64,000 nt of DNA from Bacillota bacterium (GTDB lineage Bacteria; Bacillota; Clostridia; Lachnospirales; Lachnospiraceae): positions 1 to 64,000 of the forward strand of contig JAEZJV010000061.1 in the NCBI GenBank assembly GCA_023415635.1, written 5' to 3'. Position 1 is the first letter of the stretch; every line of letters begins with the position of its first letter. A program made the translations under genes and the position numbers. This document shows, in pieces, positions 16,380 to 25,332 of this stretch. The notes beneath the pieces are model-generated. The model was not told the DNA's origin and ran no database searches. It saw nothing but the letters and a program-made list of their open reading frames with translations.

Positions 16380-17420
16380 CTAGCTCTCCGAGTCCACCGG
16401 TGGTTTCGGCGATACCGGCGGTTTTACTGACTTCCTTTTATACTTTTTAGATATTCTTCTTGCGGAGAGAATAATCGCAGTGAGGATGATTGCCCAGATG
16501 ATCAGGTAGGGCAGATTAACCACAAACCATACAACGAAATCCTTTGCCCCCTCACTTAAGCGATAAATGGAATTACTAAAGCCATTCTTGATTCTTGTTC
16601 CGACAGACTGCTTGATTTCAGCAGCAGGTGTATACTTCTTCACCTCATGAATATTGATGGTAACCGTACTATAGTATACCTTATTATCGTAGGTCAGAAG
16701 TGTCGTATTATAATTCTGAAGCTGATAGCGGATTTCGCTTAAGCGACTCTCCAGTGTAACAATGCTGTCTAGGGAATCCGACTTTTCCAGAAGAGCAAAT
16801 AATCTCTCCTGTTCAATCTCAAGGGCTTTCTTACGGCTCTCGATATCAGCGTACTCCAGGGTAACATTTTCCGTTGTTTCCTGTTTGTCAATCACATTTG
16901 CATTCTCATCTGTATTAACAAAGCTGACGAACTCGTCCACCCTTTCTCTCGGAATTCTTGCTGTAATGGCGCCATAACGGGCATCCTCACTGTTATAGTA
17001 GCTCTGTCCACTGATCCTGGACTGTTCCACATAGCCGTTCAACCGGTTGATCTCTGCATCCAGTTTTGTAATCAAGCTGTCAAATTCCTGAGTCTCTACG
17101 TCCATGTAAAAGGTACGGATAATCTTATCCTGGGTCTGTACCGCTGCCGATTCCCCCATCGTAATCGCTGACGTATTATTCAGAGTACTGTCGCTTTCGC
17201 TTGCCGCTTTTGGTGCTTCGATATTTGTATCCTCTTCTTTACTACCATAATCCGCCTTTGCTTCACCAGAAATCTCCTGTGTGTATGTTGCTGTTAACGG
17301 CATCGTCTCACGATCCATCGTCGAACTGGTATTATCTGCTCTCTTAGCAGCACAGGCTGCTGCTGAACCTGCCAATAACATAATAAGCATTAAGATAAAG
17401 AACAATTTTATTCTCCTCAT
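16380..17420 (-). CDS. DUF4349 membrane-anchored protein
   Basis: A 346-residue exported protein. The N-terminus is a signal peptide with a possible but weak lipobox (AGSAAAC, Cys23). A low-complexity Ser/Thr/Asp linker follows to about residue 100. The DUF4349 domain spans about 105-275 (KIIRTFYMDVETQEFD, then GAITARIPRERVDEFVSF and a coiled coil with ESRKKALEIEQERLFALLEK). One membrane helix (WFVVNLPYLIIWAIILTAII) and a basic Pro-rich cytoplasmic tail end the protein. The family's function is not established; the layout suggests an envelope coiled-coil protein. Start at 17420 from GAGGAGGG upstream. No linked partner gene is evident. Confidence 0.8.
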   Translation of the reverse strand: MRRIKLFFILMLIMLLAGSAAACAAKRADNTSSTMDRETMPLTATYTQEISGEAKADYGSKEEDTNIEAPKAASESDSTLNNTSAITMGESAAVQTQDKIIRTFYMDVETQEFDSLITKLDAEINRLNGYVEQSRISGQSYYNSEDARYGAITARIPRERVDEFVSFVNTDENANVIDKQETTENVTLEYADIESRKKALEIEQERLFALLEKSDSLDSIVTLESRLSEIRYQLQNYNTTLLTYDNKVYYSTVTINIHEVKKYTPAAEIKQSVGTRIKNGFSNSIYRLSEGAKDFVVWFVVNLPYLIIWAIILTAIILSARRISKKYKRKSVKPPVSPKPPVDSES

Positions 17421-17549
17421 AGCTAACCCTCCTCTTTCAGCCTTTGCGAATTTCATCTTTCAACCATTAGACGTTATTAATGAAAATCAGGTTTCATATT
17501 TCTTCTTATAATTTTTAAGACAACACTTTTATGTTTCATTATTTTTATA

Positions 17550-17590
17550 AGAAGGAGGCTGCATCGGACACTCCGCTACATCCTCCTTCT
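17550..17590 (-). terminator. terminator of the nucleotidase gene
   Basis: AGAAGGAGG pairs with CCTCCTTCT across a 23-base loop, followed on the minus strand by TTATAAAAAT. Confidence 0.6.
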
Positions 17591-17619
17591 ATTATGGTTA
17601 CCCTGTCAACTCAGTAAAA

Positions 17620-20600
17620 TTATTCTGGCACTGTAATCTTAATCAGTGGTCCTCTGCCTGCCTTATTGCTGCCCCAGACCATAATTTCGGTTCCTGCCTT
17701 CAGTGCCGGAAGTTCAATCTTAAATTTACCTGTATTCGTGATGCTTCCCTCATAAACCTGGTCTCCTATCTGGGCAAAAACTCTGGTCTGAGTCTTCGCA
17801 ACCTTTTTCGGAGCATTCTTAAATCGTTTTGGTGTTGTCTTATCGGTATTTTTCTCAGTGCCCTCCTCCGGTATATATTCATAAAGCTCAACCTTACCGG
17901 TTATCGTGGTGTCTCCGGCCTTTACAGCAGCAACTGTCGGTTGATCCGGTGCGGCCTTAATGATATATAGTACCAGCTCTTCGCTGGTGCCGGCCTGATT
18001 AGTCGAGGTAATCTTCACTTCGGAATCAGATACAGTCCGATTAATATCTACGGTATAGATATATTGTTTCTTCTCCTTATCATGCTGATAATTCTTAGAG
18101 GAGTAGCTCTTAGAACCAATTCTTACTTCAATATTACAATCCTTTTTCGAAATAACCTGAAGCTGTTTATCCGTATTAGTGACCCTTTTCACTAAAACAG
18201 GTTTGTCAGGTCTCCCCTCTATGACAGTATATTTTGTAGCATGAAGGATCTTACCGTCAGTAAATCTTGCCATTGCATAGACCTTCGTACCAACCGGTAA
18301 TTTTTCCTCCAGTTTGAATTGAAAGCTGCCATCCACATCCGTCTTCAAGGTCTCCAGTGTATTTTCCATTCTATTATCATTTCCTGTATTGATGGCCAGA
18401 TAGATTGTGCTGTCATCCGAACTCAGACCGGATATCAAAATAGACTCATTCGTAATCTGATCTATGATAAGGCTCGTAGATGCAGGCTTTATAAATTCTT
18501 CAATATCACGAACCTTCACGGAAGTCGTAAAGCTTCGGCGGGTCGCTCCATTCATACTTCCGACAGCCTGTACCTGGATGTACTCCCCTTTTTGTAGCTG
18601 GTTAGAAAAACGAAGGGAAAAGTTGCCATCCTTATCAGTCTTTACGGTATGTGTGCTGCTTCCTATCTTTATGTTAACTTGAATTGATTTCTTCGTATTT
18701 GGGACATAACCACCAAGTCTACGCTCTATGTTACTGATGTCATAAACTACGGGAGCATCCGGTCCCAGCTGCTGTACTACCTTAGAAGCCTCCCTGCTGT
18801 TTCTCGAGATATGATCGAGGCTGTATAGCTTCACTGCTGCTCCTGCCGGAAGTGGTCCTACCGTCATCGTAAAATTATTCTGATTATCCTTTACAAATTT
18901 TGCTTTTACGATATCAAGCTCCGGATTATATATCTCCGTATTGGCCATATAAAGCTCTTTTCCACCATTTGACGGAACATAGACGGTATCCTCTACAACT
19001 GCGATAAGTACGGCATCATCATCCTTTAAATTACCTGTAATGGTGTTCTGTATATTATTAATATCGTTGACTGCCGGGAGATTCGGTCCCGTTCTTTTTA
19101 CCTCTACAGTAACTCTGGCACTTTCCAGATTCTTTTCCTCGTCCTTTAAGTATACGGTCAGTTTCGATCCTGAGGTCTGAGCGGGTAACCCATAAGAAAA
19201 GGTTCCGTCCTTTGCTACCTTCGTTACGTAGTTCCCGGTCGGTGCGGTTATAAACACCTTGGTTAACGGCTCGCCCCGTCCCGTTATTTTAGTCTTCCGA
19301 TTTGTATAAGAATCTACTGTAGGTGTCGCCAGAAGCTTATCATCAAAGTTATTCACCACCAGCCGGTAGGTGGATTTGTTGCCAGCCACATCCTCGGCGT
19401 AGATGGTATAAACACCGTTTTCTACAACAGTAAAGGTATTATCAGCCTCAAGTAATGAACCTCCGGATCTGATAAAATCAGCTTCTTCCCGTTCACCCTT
19501 AATATATTGAACTGTTCTCAGCTCTGATGCATCCGTCACATGTACTGCCACCTTATACGGAGATGCGGTAGGAGCTGTGATCACCTGTGTAGCTATAATA
19601 TGAGGGCTAATTGTGTCCTTATCCTTTTTCGGATAGGCTGCTTCATAATAGCTATAGCCATCTGCCTTTGACAGAAGCTTCTTATACCAGGGAGTCCCTT
19701 CAAAGAAATTCTCTCCCTGATTAGGAACCCGTGTAATAAAGCTGTTATCCGATGCCAGCCCAACATTCCAATTATAGTCCAGTTGAGGTAGAATGCTGCC
19801 GTTATCTGATATCTCATTTATATACTTACTTAGTACGGTTTGTGTACGGACAAATCCACCTAATATCGCCTGTGACTCCACACCCTGATTAGCTGCCTTT
19901 GGTGAAGTAATTTTATTCGCTACAAGAAGGAACTCCATATCGTCGGTAATATTCTTACCATTATAGGTAATTCGGCTGATTCTGTTACTGCTACTGATTT
20001 TATTGCCGCTGATATCATACCGGGGTTCATTGGAGGAGTTCATGACATAATTTACTCCGTCAAAGACAGTAAAGCTGCTCCAATCGTTCATCCAATCCTC
20101 TCTCAGCAGAGAATTCAATTGATAATCCTTCATCAGACCATTCATGGTAGAACTGCTCCACTTTGAAGGAAGTGCTGCTGTCTCATAAGCACTGGCAGAC
20201 CATTCAAGCCATTCCTTCAGCTGCTTCCCTGTAATTGTATAGATGTAGAGATAATTATTATAGGGCTGGATCGAACTCAGCTCAGATTCCGTGATACTGT
20301 CACTAATATTTACATAGTTCACTGTTGAGGGTATTCCATATGCATAATAATTGGAAGCAGCAATGATAGGATAATTGACGTACTTTGATCCCTTGGTCTG
20401 GACGAATCTCTGTGCATAATCTATTTTCGCATCATTCAGCAGCTGGATTGCCGGATTATCTCCCAACATTCCGTAATAATTCTGGATTAGTTCACCCTCC
20501 TTAAGCTCTGCAATGATATCATTGCTATAATGCAGCATCTGTTTATCCCATTCTCCATATAAGCCTGCAAGAGTTTTATTTTCCTTTGTTGTATCGGCAG

Positions 20601-21645
20601 TTACCAGGCGAAGCTCCGACCTTCTGTCCGATATTCTATATCCGCCGTCCTTATATACAGTAAGCCTTAAGTCCACAACTCCCAAGCTATTTCCCCGGTT
20701 ACCCGCCATAATTACATTTTTGTCGTTCATTAAATAGGTCGATTTTTCTACATAGGGTAACTTGAAATATGGTGAAGAATAATCCGTGGTGGGAAACTGA
20801 TTATGTTCATGCCCGCAGATTACCACATCGACATCTGAGATTTTGGTCAGAGCATAGGCAACATTCTTAAAATTCAGCTCCGGTGCCTCTGACCCAATTC
20901 CGGTATGTGCCAATGCGACGACAACATCCGCCCCTTTCTGCTTTAGCTTTGCAGCTTGGGTTTTTGCATTTGAGACCATATCCTCACCCTTAAGCAGACC
21001 AACATAGCTATGAGTCTTACCGGTCAGGGTGGGAATGGTCAATCCCAGAATACCGATCTTCACCTCAACCTTATTGCCGGCTGAGGTTGTCAGGGTTCTG
21101 GTAATGATCATGTTCTCTTGAAAGGGATGTTCACCCGTCTTTGAATCTGTAACATTGGACAGAACGGTGATGTCTTTGAGGCCGGAGCCCTTAAGCTGAT
21201 TTAGTATATAATCATACCCGTAATCAAAATCATGATTGCCCAAAGTGATGGCATCATATCCAATTGTAGCCATTGCTTTATAAATCGGTTGTATTACCTG
21301 CTGATTTTCAGAAAAAATATACTCTGTTGTATAATCATAAAGGGTATCTCCCGCATCCAGTAAAATGACACTCTCTGCAGAGACCTCATTCTTTGTTCTC
21401 TTAATCAGATCGGATAGTCGAGCCAGCCCTCCGTTATTATAATCTACACCCTTCTCATAATCCTTACTGTTCAACTGTCCGTGGAGGTCAGTAGTTCCCA
21501 TAATTCTAAGATCTACAGTCTCAGGTTCCGTTGCTGCTTTGGTACTGCTTAAGTGTGCTATGTGGTCTCCCCATAAGACGCCTAATCCAATAATCACCAT
21601 AGCTGTCAGGGCTTTCAGTCTAATTCGTATCCGCATTTTTTTCAT
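17620..21645 (-). CDS. secreted 2',3'-cyclic nucleotide phosphodiesterase / 5'-nucleotidase with Ig-like repeats
   Basis: A 1341-residue exported enzyme. Residues 1-37 are a signal peptide. The calcineurin-like metallophosphatase domain (about 45-340) has DLHGQL, LDAGDTLYDY, TLGNHDFDYGYD, ALAHTGIG and VICGHEHNQF, covering the dimetal ligands. A 5'-nucleotidase C-terminal domain follows (about 400-620), as in CpdB/YfkN. Residues from about 730 to the end hold several Ig-like beta-sandwich repeats (TVVENGVYTIYAEDVAGN and repeated GxFxxxL..L..G strands) that likely bind or space the enzyme at the cell surface. No LPXTG is seen. Predicted role: extracellular nucleotide scavenging for phosphate and nucleosides, consistent with the deo/cdd salvage genes nearby. 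AAGGAG precedes the ATG. Confidence 0.88.
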   Translation of the reverse strand: MKKMRIRIRLKALTAMVIIGLGVLWGDHIAHLSSTKAATEPETVDLRIMGTTDLHGQLNSKDYEKGVDYNNGGLARLSDLIKRTKNEVSAESVILLDAGDTLYDYTTEYIFSENQQVIQPIYKAMATIGYDAITLGNHDFDYGYDYILNQLKGSGLKDITVLSNVTDSKTGEHPFQENMIITRTLTTSAGNKVEVKIGILGLTIPTLTGKTHSYVGLLKGEDMVSNAKTQAAKLKQKGADVVVALAHTGIGSEAPELNFKNVAYALTKISDVDVVICGHEHNQFPTTDYSSPYFKLPYVEKSTYLMNDKNVIMAGNRGNSLGVVDLRLTVYKDGGYRISDRRSELRLVTADTTKENKTLAGLYGEWDKQMLHYSNDIIAELKEGELIQNYYGMLGDNPAIQLLNDAKIDYAQRFVQTKGSKYVNYPIIAASNYYAYGIPSTVNYVNISDSITESELSSIQPYNNYLYIYTITGKQLKEWLEWSASAYETAALPSKWSSSTMNGLMKDYQLNSLLREDWMNDWSSFTVFDGVNYVMNSSNEPRYDISGNKISSSNRISRITYNGKNITDDMEFLLVANKITSPKAANQGVESQAILGGFVRTQTVLSKYINEISDNGSILPQLDYNWNVGLASDNSFITRVPNQGENFFEGTPWYKKLLSKADGYSYYEAAYPKKDKDTISPHIIATQVITAPTASPYKVAVHVTDASELRTVQYIKGEREEADFIRSGGSLLEADNTFTVVENGVYTIYAEDVAGNKSTYRLVVNNFDDKLLATPTVDSYTNRKTKITGRGEPLTKVFITAPTGNYVTKVAKDGTFSYGLPAQTSGSKLTVYLKDEEKNLESARVTVEVKRTGPNLPAVNDINNIQNTITGNLKDDDAVLIAVVEDTVYVPSNGGKELYMANTEIYNPELDIVKAKFVKDNQNNFTMTVGPLPAGAAVKLYSLDHISRNSREASKVVQQLGPDAPVVYDISNIERRLGGYVPNTKKSIQVNIKIGSSTHTVKTDKDGNFSLRFSNQLQKGEYIQVQAVGSMNGATRRSFTTSVKVRDIEEFIKPASTSLIIDQITNESILISGLSSDDSTIYLAINTGNDNRMENTLETLKTDVDGSFQFKLEEKLPVGTKVYAMARFTDGKILHATKYTVIEGRPDKPVLVKRVTNTDKQLQVISKKDCNIEVRIGSKSYSSKNYQHDKEKKQYIYTVDINRTVSDSEVKITSTNQAGTSEELVLYIIKAAPDQPTVAAVKAGDTTITGKVELYEYIPEEGTEKNTDKTTPKRFKNAPKKVAKTQTRVFAQIGDQVYEGSITNTGKFKIELPALKAGTEIMVWGSNKAGRGPLIKITVPE

Positions 21646-21672
21646 CCTTATCTCTCCTTGCCTATAAAAAAG

Positions 21673-21698
21673 GCTGTTGCATGTAGGTACGCAACAGC
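21673..21698 (-). terminator. terminator after mrnC
   Basis: GCTGTTGC pairs with GCAACAGC, followed on the minus strand by CTTTTTTATAG. It closes the cysE-cysS-mrnC unit. Confidence 0.8.
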
Positions 21699-21806
21699 AT
21701 TTTGTTCGCCAGTATCAGTCTCCTTAGTTAGCGTTTTACATTCAAGTAACATTTTAGGAATTGAATAAGTCAATTCAGTGGCAAATTTCTTACAAATTCG
21801 TTACCA

Positions 21807-22229
21807 TTATACAAGCTGGAGCTTAATCAGCTCTAGCAGCCTGTCCATCCGGTCCGAAAGATAAAGATATCCGATCAATGCTTCCAACCCGGTAGCAGTT
21901 CTATACTCCAATATCCCTGCATTCTTCGCAGAGGTATAGGATTTAGCATTCCGACCTCTCTTAAATACAGCCATCTCCTCTTCCGTCAGCTGATCCTTGA
22001 TCAGGTGATATAGCTCTGCCTGAGCAGAAGCCTGAACCAATTTGGAAGCTCGTATATGAAGCTTATTGACAGGTGCATTTCCATTCTCAACGACGTAGGT
22101 CCTGATAATCAGGTCAAAGATGGAATCACCGATAAAAGCCAGGGTCAGGGGCGAATAGGTCTTTAGGTCTGTTTCCGGCAAATTCAACGAATTCCTGATA
22201 AATCCTGTAAACCCTAGCTCCTTTTCCAT
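21807..22229 (-). CDS. mrnC: Mini-ribonuclease 3
   Basis: A 140-residue RNase III catalytic domain without the double-strand RNA-binding domain. In Bacillus this enzyme matures the 3' and 5' ends of 23S rRNA. The motif YSPLTLAFIGDSIFDLIIRTYV carries the conserved acidic residues (the AFIGD-type signature), and the second acidic site is in TGLEALIGYLYLS near the C-terminus. The start overlaps the cysS stop by 16 bases; GAGAGGG inside the cysS end serves as ribosome binding site. The cysS-mrnC pairing is a conserved Firmicute arrangement. Confidence 0.92.
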   Translation of the reverse strand: MEKELGFTGFIRNSLNLPETDLKTYSPLTLAFIGDSIFDLIIRTYVVENGNAPVNKLHIRASKLVQASAQAELYHLIKDQLTEEEMAVFKRGRNAKSYTSAKNAGILEYRTATGLEALIGYLYLSDRMDRLLELIKLQLV

Positions 22230-23617
22230 CTTATACCCTCTCTGGTATCCTCAAGCAAGATACCCTTCTCCAGCAGAAGATTTCTGATTTCATCCGATCT
22301 AGCAAAGTTCTTATTCTTTCTGGCGGTCTGACGCTCCTCAATCAGCTTCTCAATCTCCTCATCCAGCAGCTCCTCCTTCTTCTGCGCTATGATACCAAGG
22401 ATATCACATAGCTGCAAGATTAAATCATGCAGTTCTTTCACAATGGCTCTTGAGCTCTCTCCGTTACAGACGGTATTAGCCAGCTTCACCAATTCAAAGA
22501 TTGCAGCAATTGCATCGGAGGTATTAAAATCGTCATCCATAGCAGCCTTATACTTTTCCTTCAGCTTTTCTGCATCACTGGCAGCCTGCTTCTCCTCCTC
22601 AGTCATCTCCTCGAGCTGTAGGGTAGTTCCCTCAAGAAGGAATTGCAGCTGACCTACACAGTTCAGGATTCTCGTTAATGAATTCTTTGCTGCCTCCATC
22701 AACTCTTTGCTGAAATTCAGAGGACTGCGGTAATGGGAATTCAGCATAAAGAAACGTACCACCTGAGGGTCATAGCGCTCACAAATCTCACGAACCGTAA
22801 AGAAGTTCCCCTCGGACTTGGACATTTTCTTATTATCAATATTTAAGAAGGCATTATGCATCCAATAACGGGCAAATTCCTTACCATTGGCCGCCTCGCT
22901 CTGCGCAATCTCATTCTCATGATGAGGAAATACCAGATCCTCACCTCCTGCATGTATATCAATCTGCTCCCCGAGATACTTTTTACTCATGACTGAGCAT
23001 TCGATATGCCAGCCGGGACGTCCGTCGCTCCAGGGTGAGGGCCAAAAGGGTTCCCCTTCCTTCTTCGGTTTCCATAATACGAAGTCCATCGGATCTTCCT
23101 TTTCTTCACTGACAGTAATTCTGGCTCCTGCCTCCAGATCATCTATCTTTTTCTTTGATAGCTTACCATATCCAGCGAAGCTTCTGGTTCTGTAATAAAC
23201 CGTCCCATTCTTCTCATATGCATACCCTCTTTTAATCAGGGTGTCTATCATCTCAATCATACCATCGATTTCCTGGGTGGCCTTCGGATGAACGGTGGCC
23301 TCACGGACATTCAATGCCTCCGCATCCTTACGGAACTCATTAATATAACGCTCGGAGATCTCAGAGGCAGCTACTCCTTCCTCATTTGCTTTTTTTATGA
23401 TTTTGTCATCTACATCGGTAAAGTTAGTTACAAATATCACTTCATAACCCAGATATTCAAGATAACGCCGGAAAGAGTCAAAAATGATGGTAGGTCTTGC
23501 ATTTCCGATATGAATATAGTTATACACAGTAGGTCCACAGACATACATCCTGACCTTACCCTCCTCAATCGGAACAAATTCTTCTTTTTTCTGTGTCAGT
23601 GTATTATAAATCTTCAT
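22214..23617 (-). CDS. cysS: cysteine--tRNA ligase
   Basis: A class I synthetase of 467 residues. HIGN at 36-39 and KMSKS at 264-268 are the ATP-binding signatures. The zinc that selects cysteine is held by Cys27 (YVCGPT), Cys207 (HIECSVM), His232 and Glu236 (FPHHENEI). The C-terminal anticodon-binding helical domain is complete. I place the start at the ATG giving MKIYNTLTQKKEE at 23617; the frame extends three codons upstream but that ATG abuts the GGTGG site. Second gene of a cysE-cysS-mrnC operon behind a cysteine-type T-box. Confidence 0.96.
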   Translation of the reverse strand: MKIYNTLTQKKEEFVPIEEGKVRMYVCGPTVYNYIHIGNARPTIIFDSFRRYLEYLGYEVIFVTNFTDVDDKIIKKANEEGVAASEISERYINEFRKDAEALNVREATVHPKATQEIDGMIEMIDTLIKRGYAYEKNGTVYYRTRSFAGYGKLSKKKIDDLEAGARITVSEEKEDPMDFVLWKPKKEGEPFWPSPWSDGRPGWHIECSVMSKKYLGEQIDIHAGGEDLVFPHHENEIAQSEAANGKEFARYWMHNAFLNIDNKKMSKSEGNFFTVREICERYDPQVVRFFMLNSHYRSPLNFSKELMEAAKNSLTRILNCVGQLQFLLEGTTLQLEEMTEEEKQAASDAEKLKEKYKAAMDDDFNTSDAIAAIFELVKLANTVCNGESSRAIVKELHDLILQLCDILGIIAQKKEELLDEEIEKLIEERQTARKNKNFARSDEIRNLLLEKGILLEDTREGIRWKRS

Positions 23618-23698
23618 GTTGATCATCCACCTTTTAATTAATTATTTTTTACCGGTATTATAGAAGTTGTTCCGGTTATTAGGAGGATTTCCTCCTTC

Positions 23699-24406
23699 TC
23701 AATGATTTATCAAGGTTTTATCCACTTCTGTATTCTCTTTAAGTGTCTTCTCTAGCTCCTCCTGCTTAGCACAGATGCGCTTCAGTTCTGTCCTAAGGCA
23801 GATATTCTCATTCTGCAGACAGACCATCTCTTTTTGTATGGGATCAGGCAGATGTACCTGATCAAGATCCTCTCTCGGTACTTTAACATTGTTCATCTTG
23901 ACCACTCTGCCAGGTACTCCCACTACCGTGGAATTCGGCGGTACTTCTGACAATACCACAGAGCCGGCTCCAATCTTCGAATTCTCTCCGATGATAAAGG
24001 AACCAAGAATTTTTGCACCGGCGCTGATCATAACATTATTACCAACGGTTGGGTGCCTCTTGCCTTGTTCCTTCCCCGTTCCTCCTAATGTGACTCCCTG
24101 GTATAGGGTAACATTATCCCCGATAACCGCTGTCTCCCCGATAACAACTCCATGACCGTGATCAATGAATAGGCCTCTGCCGATGGTCGCTCCCGGATGT
24201 ATCTCAATTCCTGTCTTTCTAACCGTACGCTGGGAATACCATCTTGCAAGAAAATAATGCCTATGAAGATAGAGATAGTGTGCTATTCTGTAACGGATAA
24301 TTGCCCGAAAACTTGGATAAAGAAAGACTTCCAGAGGTGTTTTAATTGCCGGGTCTCTTTCCTTTATTATCTGCATTTCTTCTTTGATGTATTTAATTAC
24401 TCCCAT
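23699..24406 (-). CDS. cysE: serine O-acetyltransferase
   Basis: This 235-residue enzyme makes O-acetylserine from serine and acetyl-CoA, the committed step of cysteine synthesis. The N-terminal helical part is the shortened form typical of Firmicutes (EpsC-like). The left-handed beta-helix has the SAT active-site pieces EIHPGATIGRGLFIDHGHGVVIGE (given by position about 68-91) and GGTGKEQGKRHPTVG. A C-terminal coiled coil (about 190-230, rich in E, K and L) is longer than usual. First gene of the operon, directly behind the T-box terminator. No cysteine synthase gene is in the window. Confidence 0.93.
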   Translation of the reverse strand: MGVIKYIKEEMQIIKERDPAIKTPLEVFLYPSFRAIIRYRIAHYLYLHRHYFLARWYSQRTVRKTGIEIHPGATIGRGLFIDHGHGVVIGETAVIGDNVTLYQGVTLGGTGKEQGKRHPTVGNNVMISAGAKILGSFIIGENSKIGAGSVVLSEVPPNSTVVGVPGRVVKMNNVKVPREDLDQVHLPDPIQKEMVCLQNENICLRTELKRICAKQEELEKTLKENTEVDKTLINH

Positions 24407-24429
24407 AGGACATCCCCCTTATTGAATCA

Positions 24430-24677
24430 AAACACCGCCTCCAAATATAGAGGCGGTGAAAATTACGCGGTTCCACTCTATTTGTACGTCATAATACAGA
24501 CGTACCTCTCAAAACAGATAACGGCTGTTACCGAGCCCGGCTAAGCTTACGCTTCACCGAACCAGCTCCCGGATGCACTTCACATATAAAACCATAAGGA
24601 ATGCTTTCAGCCAGTGACATTCCCTCTCTGTTACAACGCTATATGCTACTTTTCCGTTCCTTGCTTTTACATATATA
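24430..24677 (-). promoter_or_regulatory. T-box leader, cysteine specifier (UGC)
   Basis: On the minus strand the T-box sequence AGAGTGGAACCGCG (24479-24466) lies just before an intrinsic terminator (CACCGCCTC/GAGGCGGTG at 24458-24433, then TTTTGATTC). Upstream is a Stem I region. The likely specifier is TGC, followed by A, at 24577-24575 within GTGAAGTGCATCC. Uncharged tRNA-Cys would stabilise the antiterminator and switch on cysE-cysS-mrnC. The specifier is read by eye from its position on the 3' side of Stem I and from the fit to the downstream genes. This leader fills the 317-base gap. Confidence 0.85.
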
Positions 24678-24683
24678 TTGCTT

Positions 24684-24712
24684 ATTGTATGCATTGAGAA
24701 TACTTTTGTCAA
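24684..24712 (-). promoter_or_regulatory. promoter of the cysteine T-box operon
   Basis: TTGACA, 17 bases, TACAAT on the minus strand, just upstream of the T-box leader and 12 bases downstream of the ispF stop. Confidence 0.8.
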
Positions 24713-24723
24713 TATGAATTTTA

Positions 24724-25266
24724 TTATCGCCTACAACCGCTGCAGCCCTCGCAGGAGCTCTGTACTCTAGGAGTCACATCCAACTGATAGTTCGATATGG
24801 CTTCAATCAGACAGACCGCATTCGCTGCCATTCCGAGGCCCTCTCCGGTAAAACCTAAGCCTTCTTCTGTTGTCGCTTTGATATTGACCCTATCCTCTTC
24901 AATCCCAAGCGCTCCGGCAATATTCTTGATCATATCAGGAATATATCCTGAAAGCTTCGGCCTTTGCGCAATGATGGTTGCATCAATATTCTCTATTACA
25001 TAAAGCTTCTCTTCCACTAGCTGCTTTACGATTTTTAGCAGTTCAATGCTGGATTTCCCCTTATAAGCCGGATCACTATCCGGGAAATGTCTGCCGATAT
25101 CCCCAAGAGCCGAAGCTCCAAGCAGTGCATCCATGATGGCATGGATCAGTACATCCGCATCAGAATGCCCCAGTAAGCCCTTCTCATACGGAATATTCAC
25201 CCCACCTAGAATTAATGCTCTATCTTCAACCAGCTTATGGACATCATATCCGGTTCCCACTCTCAT
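24724..25266 (-). CDS. ispF: 2-C-methyl-D-erythritol 2,4-cyclodiphosphate synthase
   Basis: A step of the MEP isoprenoid pathway, making the cyclic diphosphate with loss of CMP. The zinc ligands are Asp8 and His10 (GTGYDVH) and His42 (LIHAIMDALLG). The DIGRHFPDSDP, IDATIIAQRPKL and NIKATTEEGLGFTGEG signatures are complete, so the fold ends near residue 160. The protein has 180 residues because of an extra C-terminal tail ending in SSCEGCSGCRR, with three cysteines. The tail is not part of the known active site. It follows the ASKHA-ferredoxin gene by 66 bases in the same direction. Confidence 0.95.
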   Translation of the reverse strand: MRVGTGYDVHKLVEDRALILGGVNIPYEKGLLGHSDADVLIHAIMDALLGASALGDIGRHFPDSDPAYKGKSSIELLKIVKQLVEEKLYVIENIDATIIAQRPKLSGYIPDMIKNIAGALGIEEDRVNIKATTEEGLGFTGEGLGMAANAVCLIEAISNYQLDVTPRVQSSCEGCSGCRR

Positions 25267-25332
25267 CTTTTTACCTCCTCATCATGTTTATAGGGTATAT
25301 ATTCAGATTATATAATAAAGCTGCAGTAGCAA

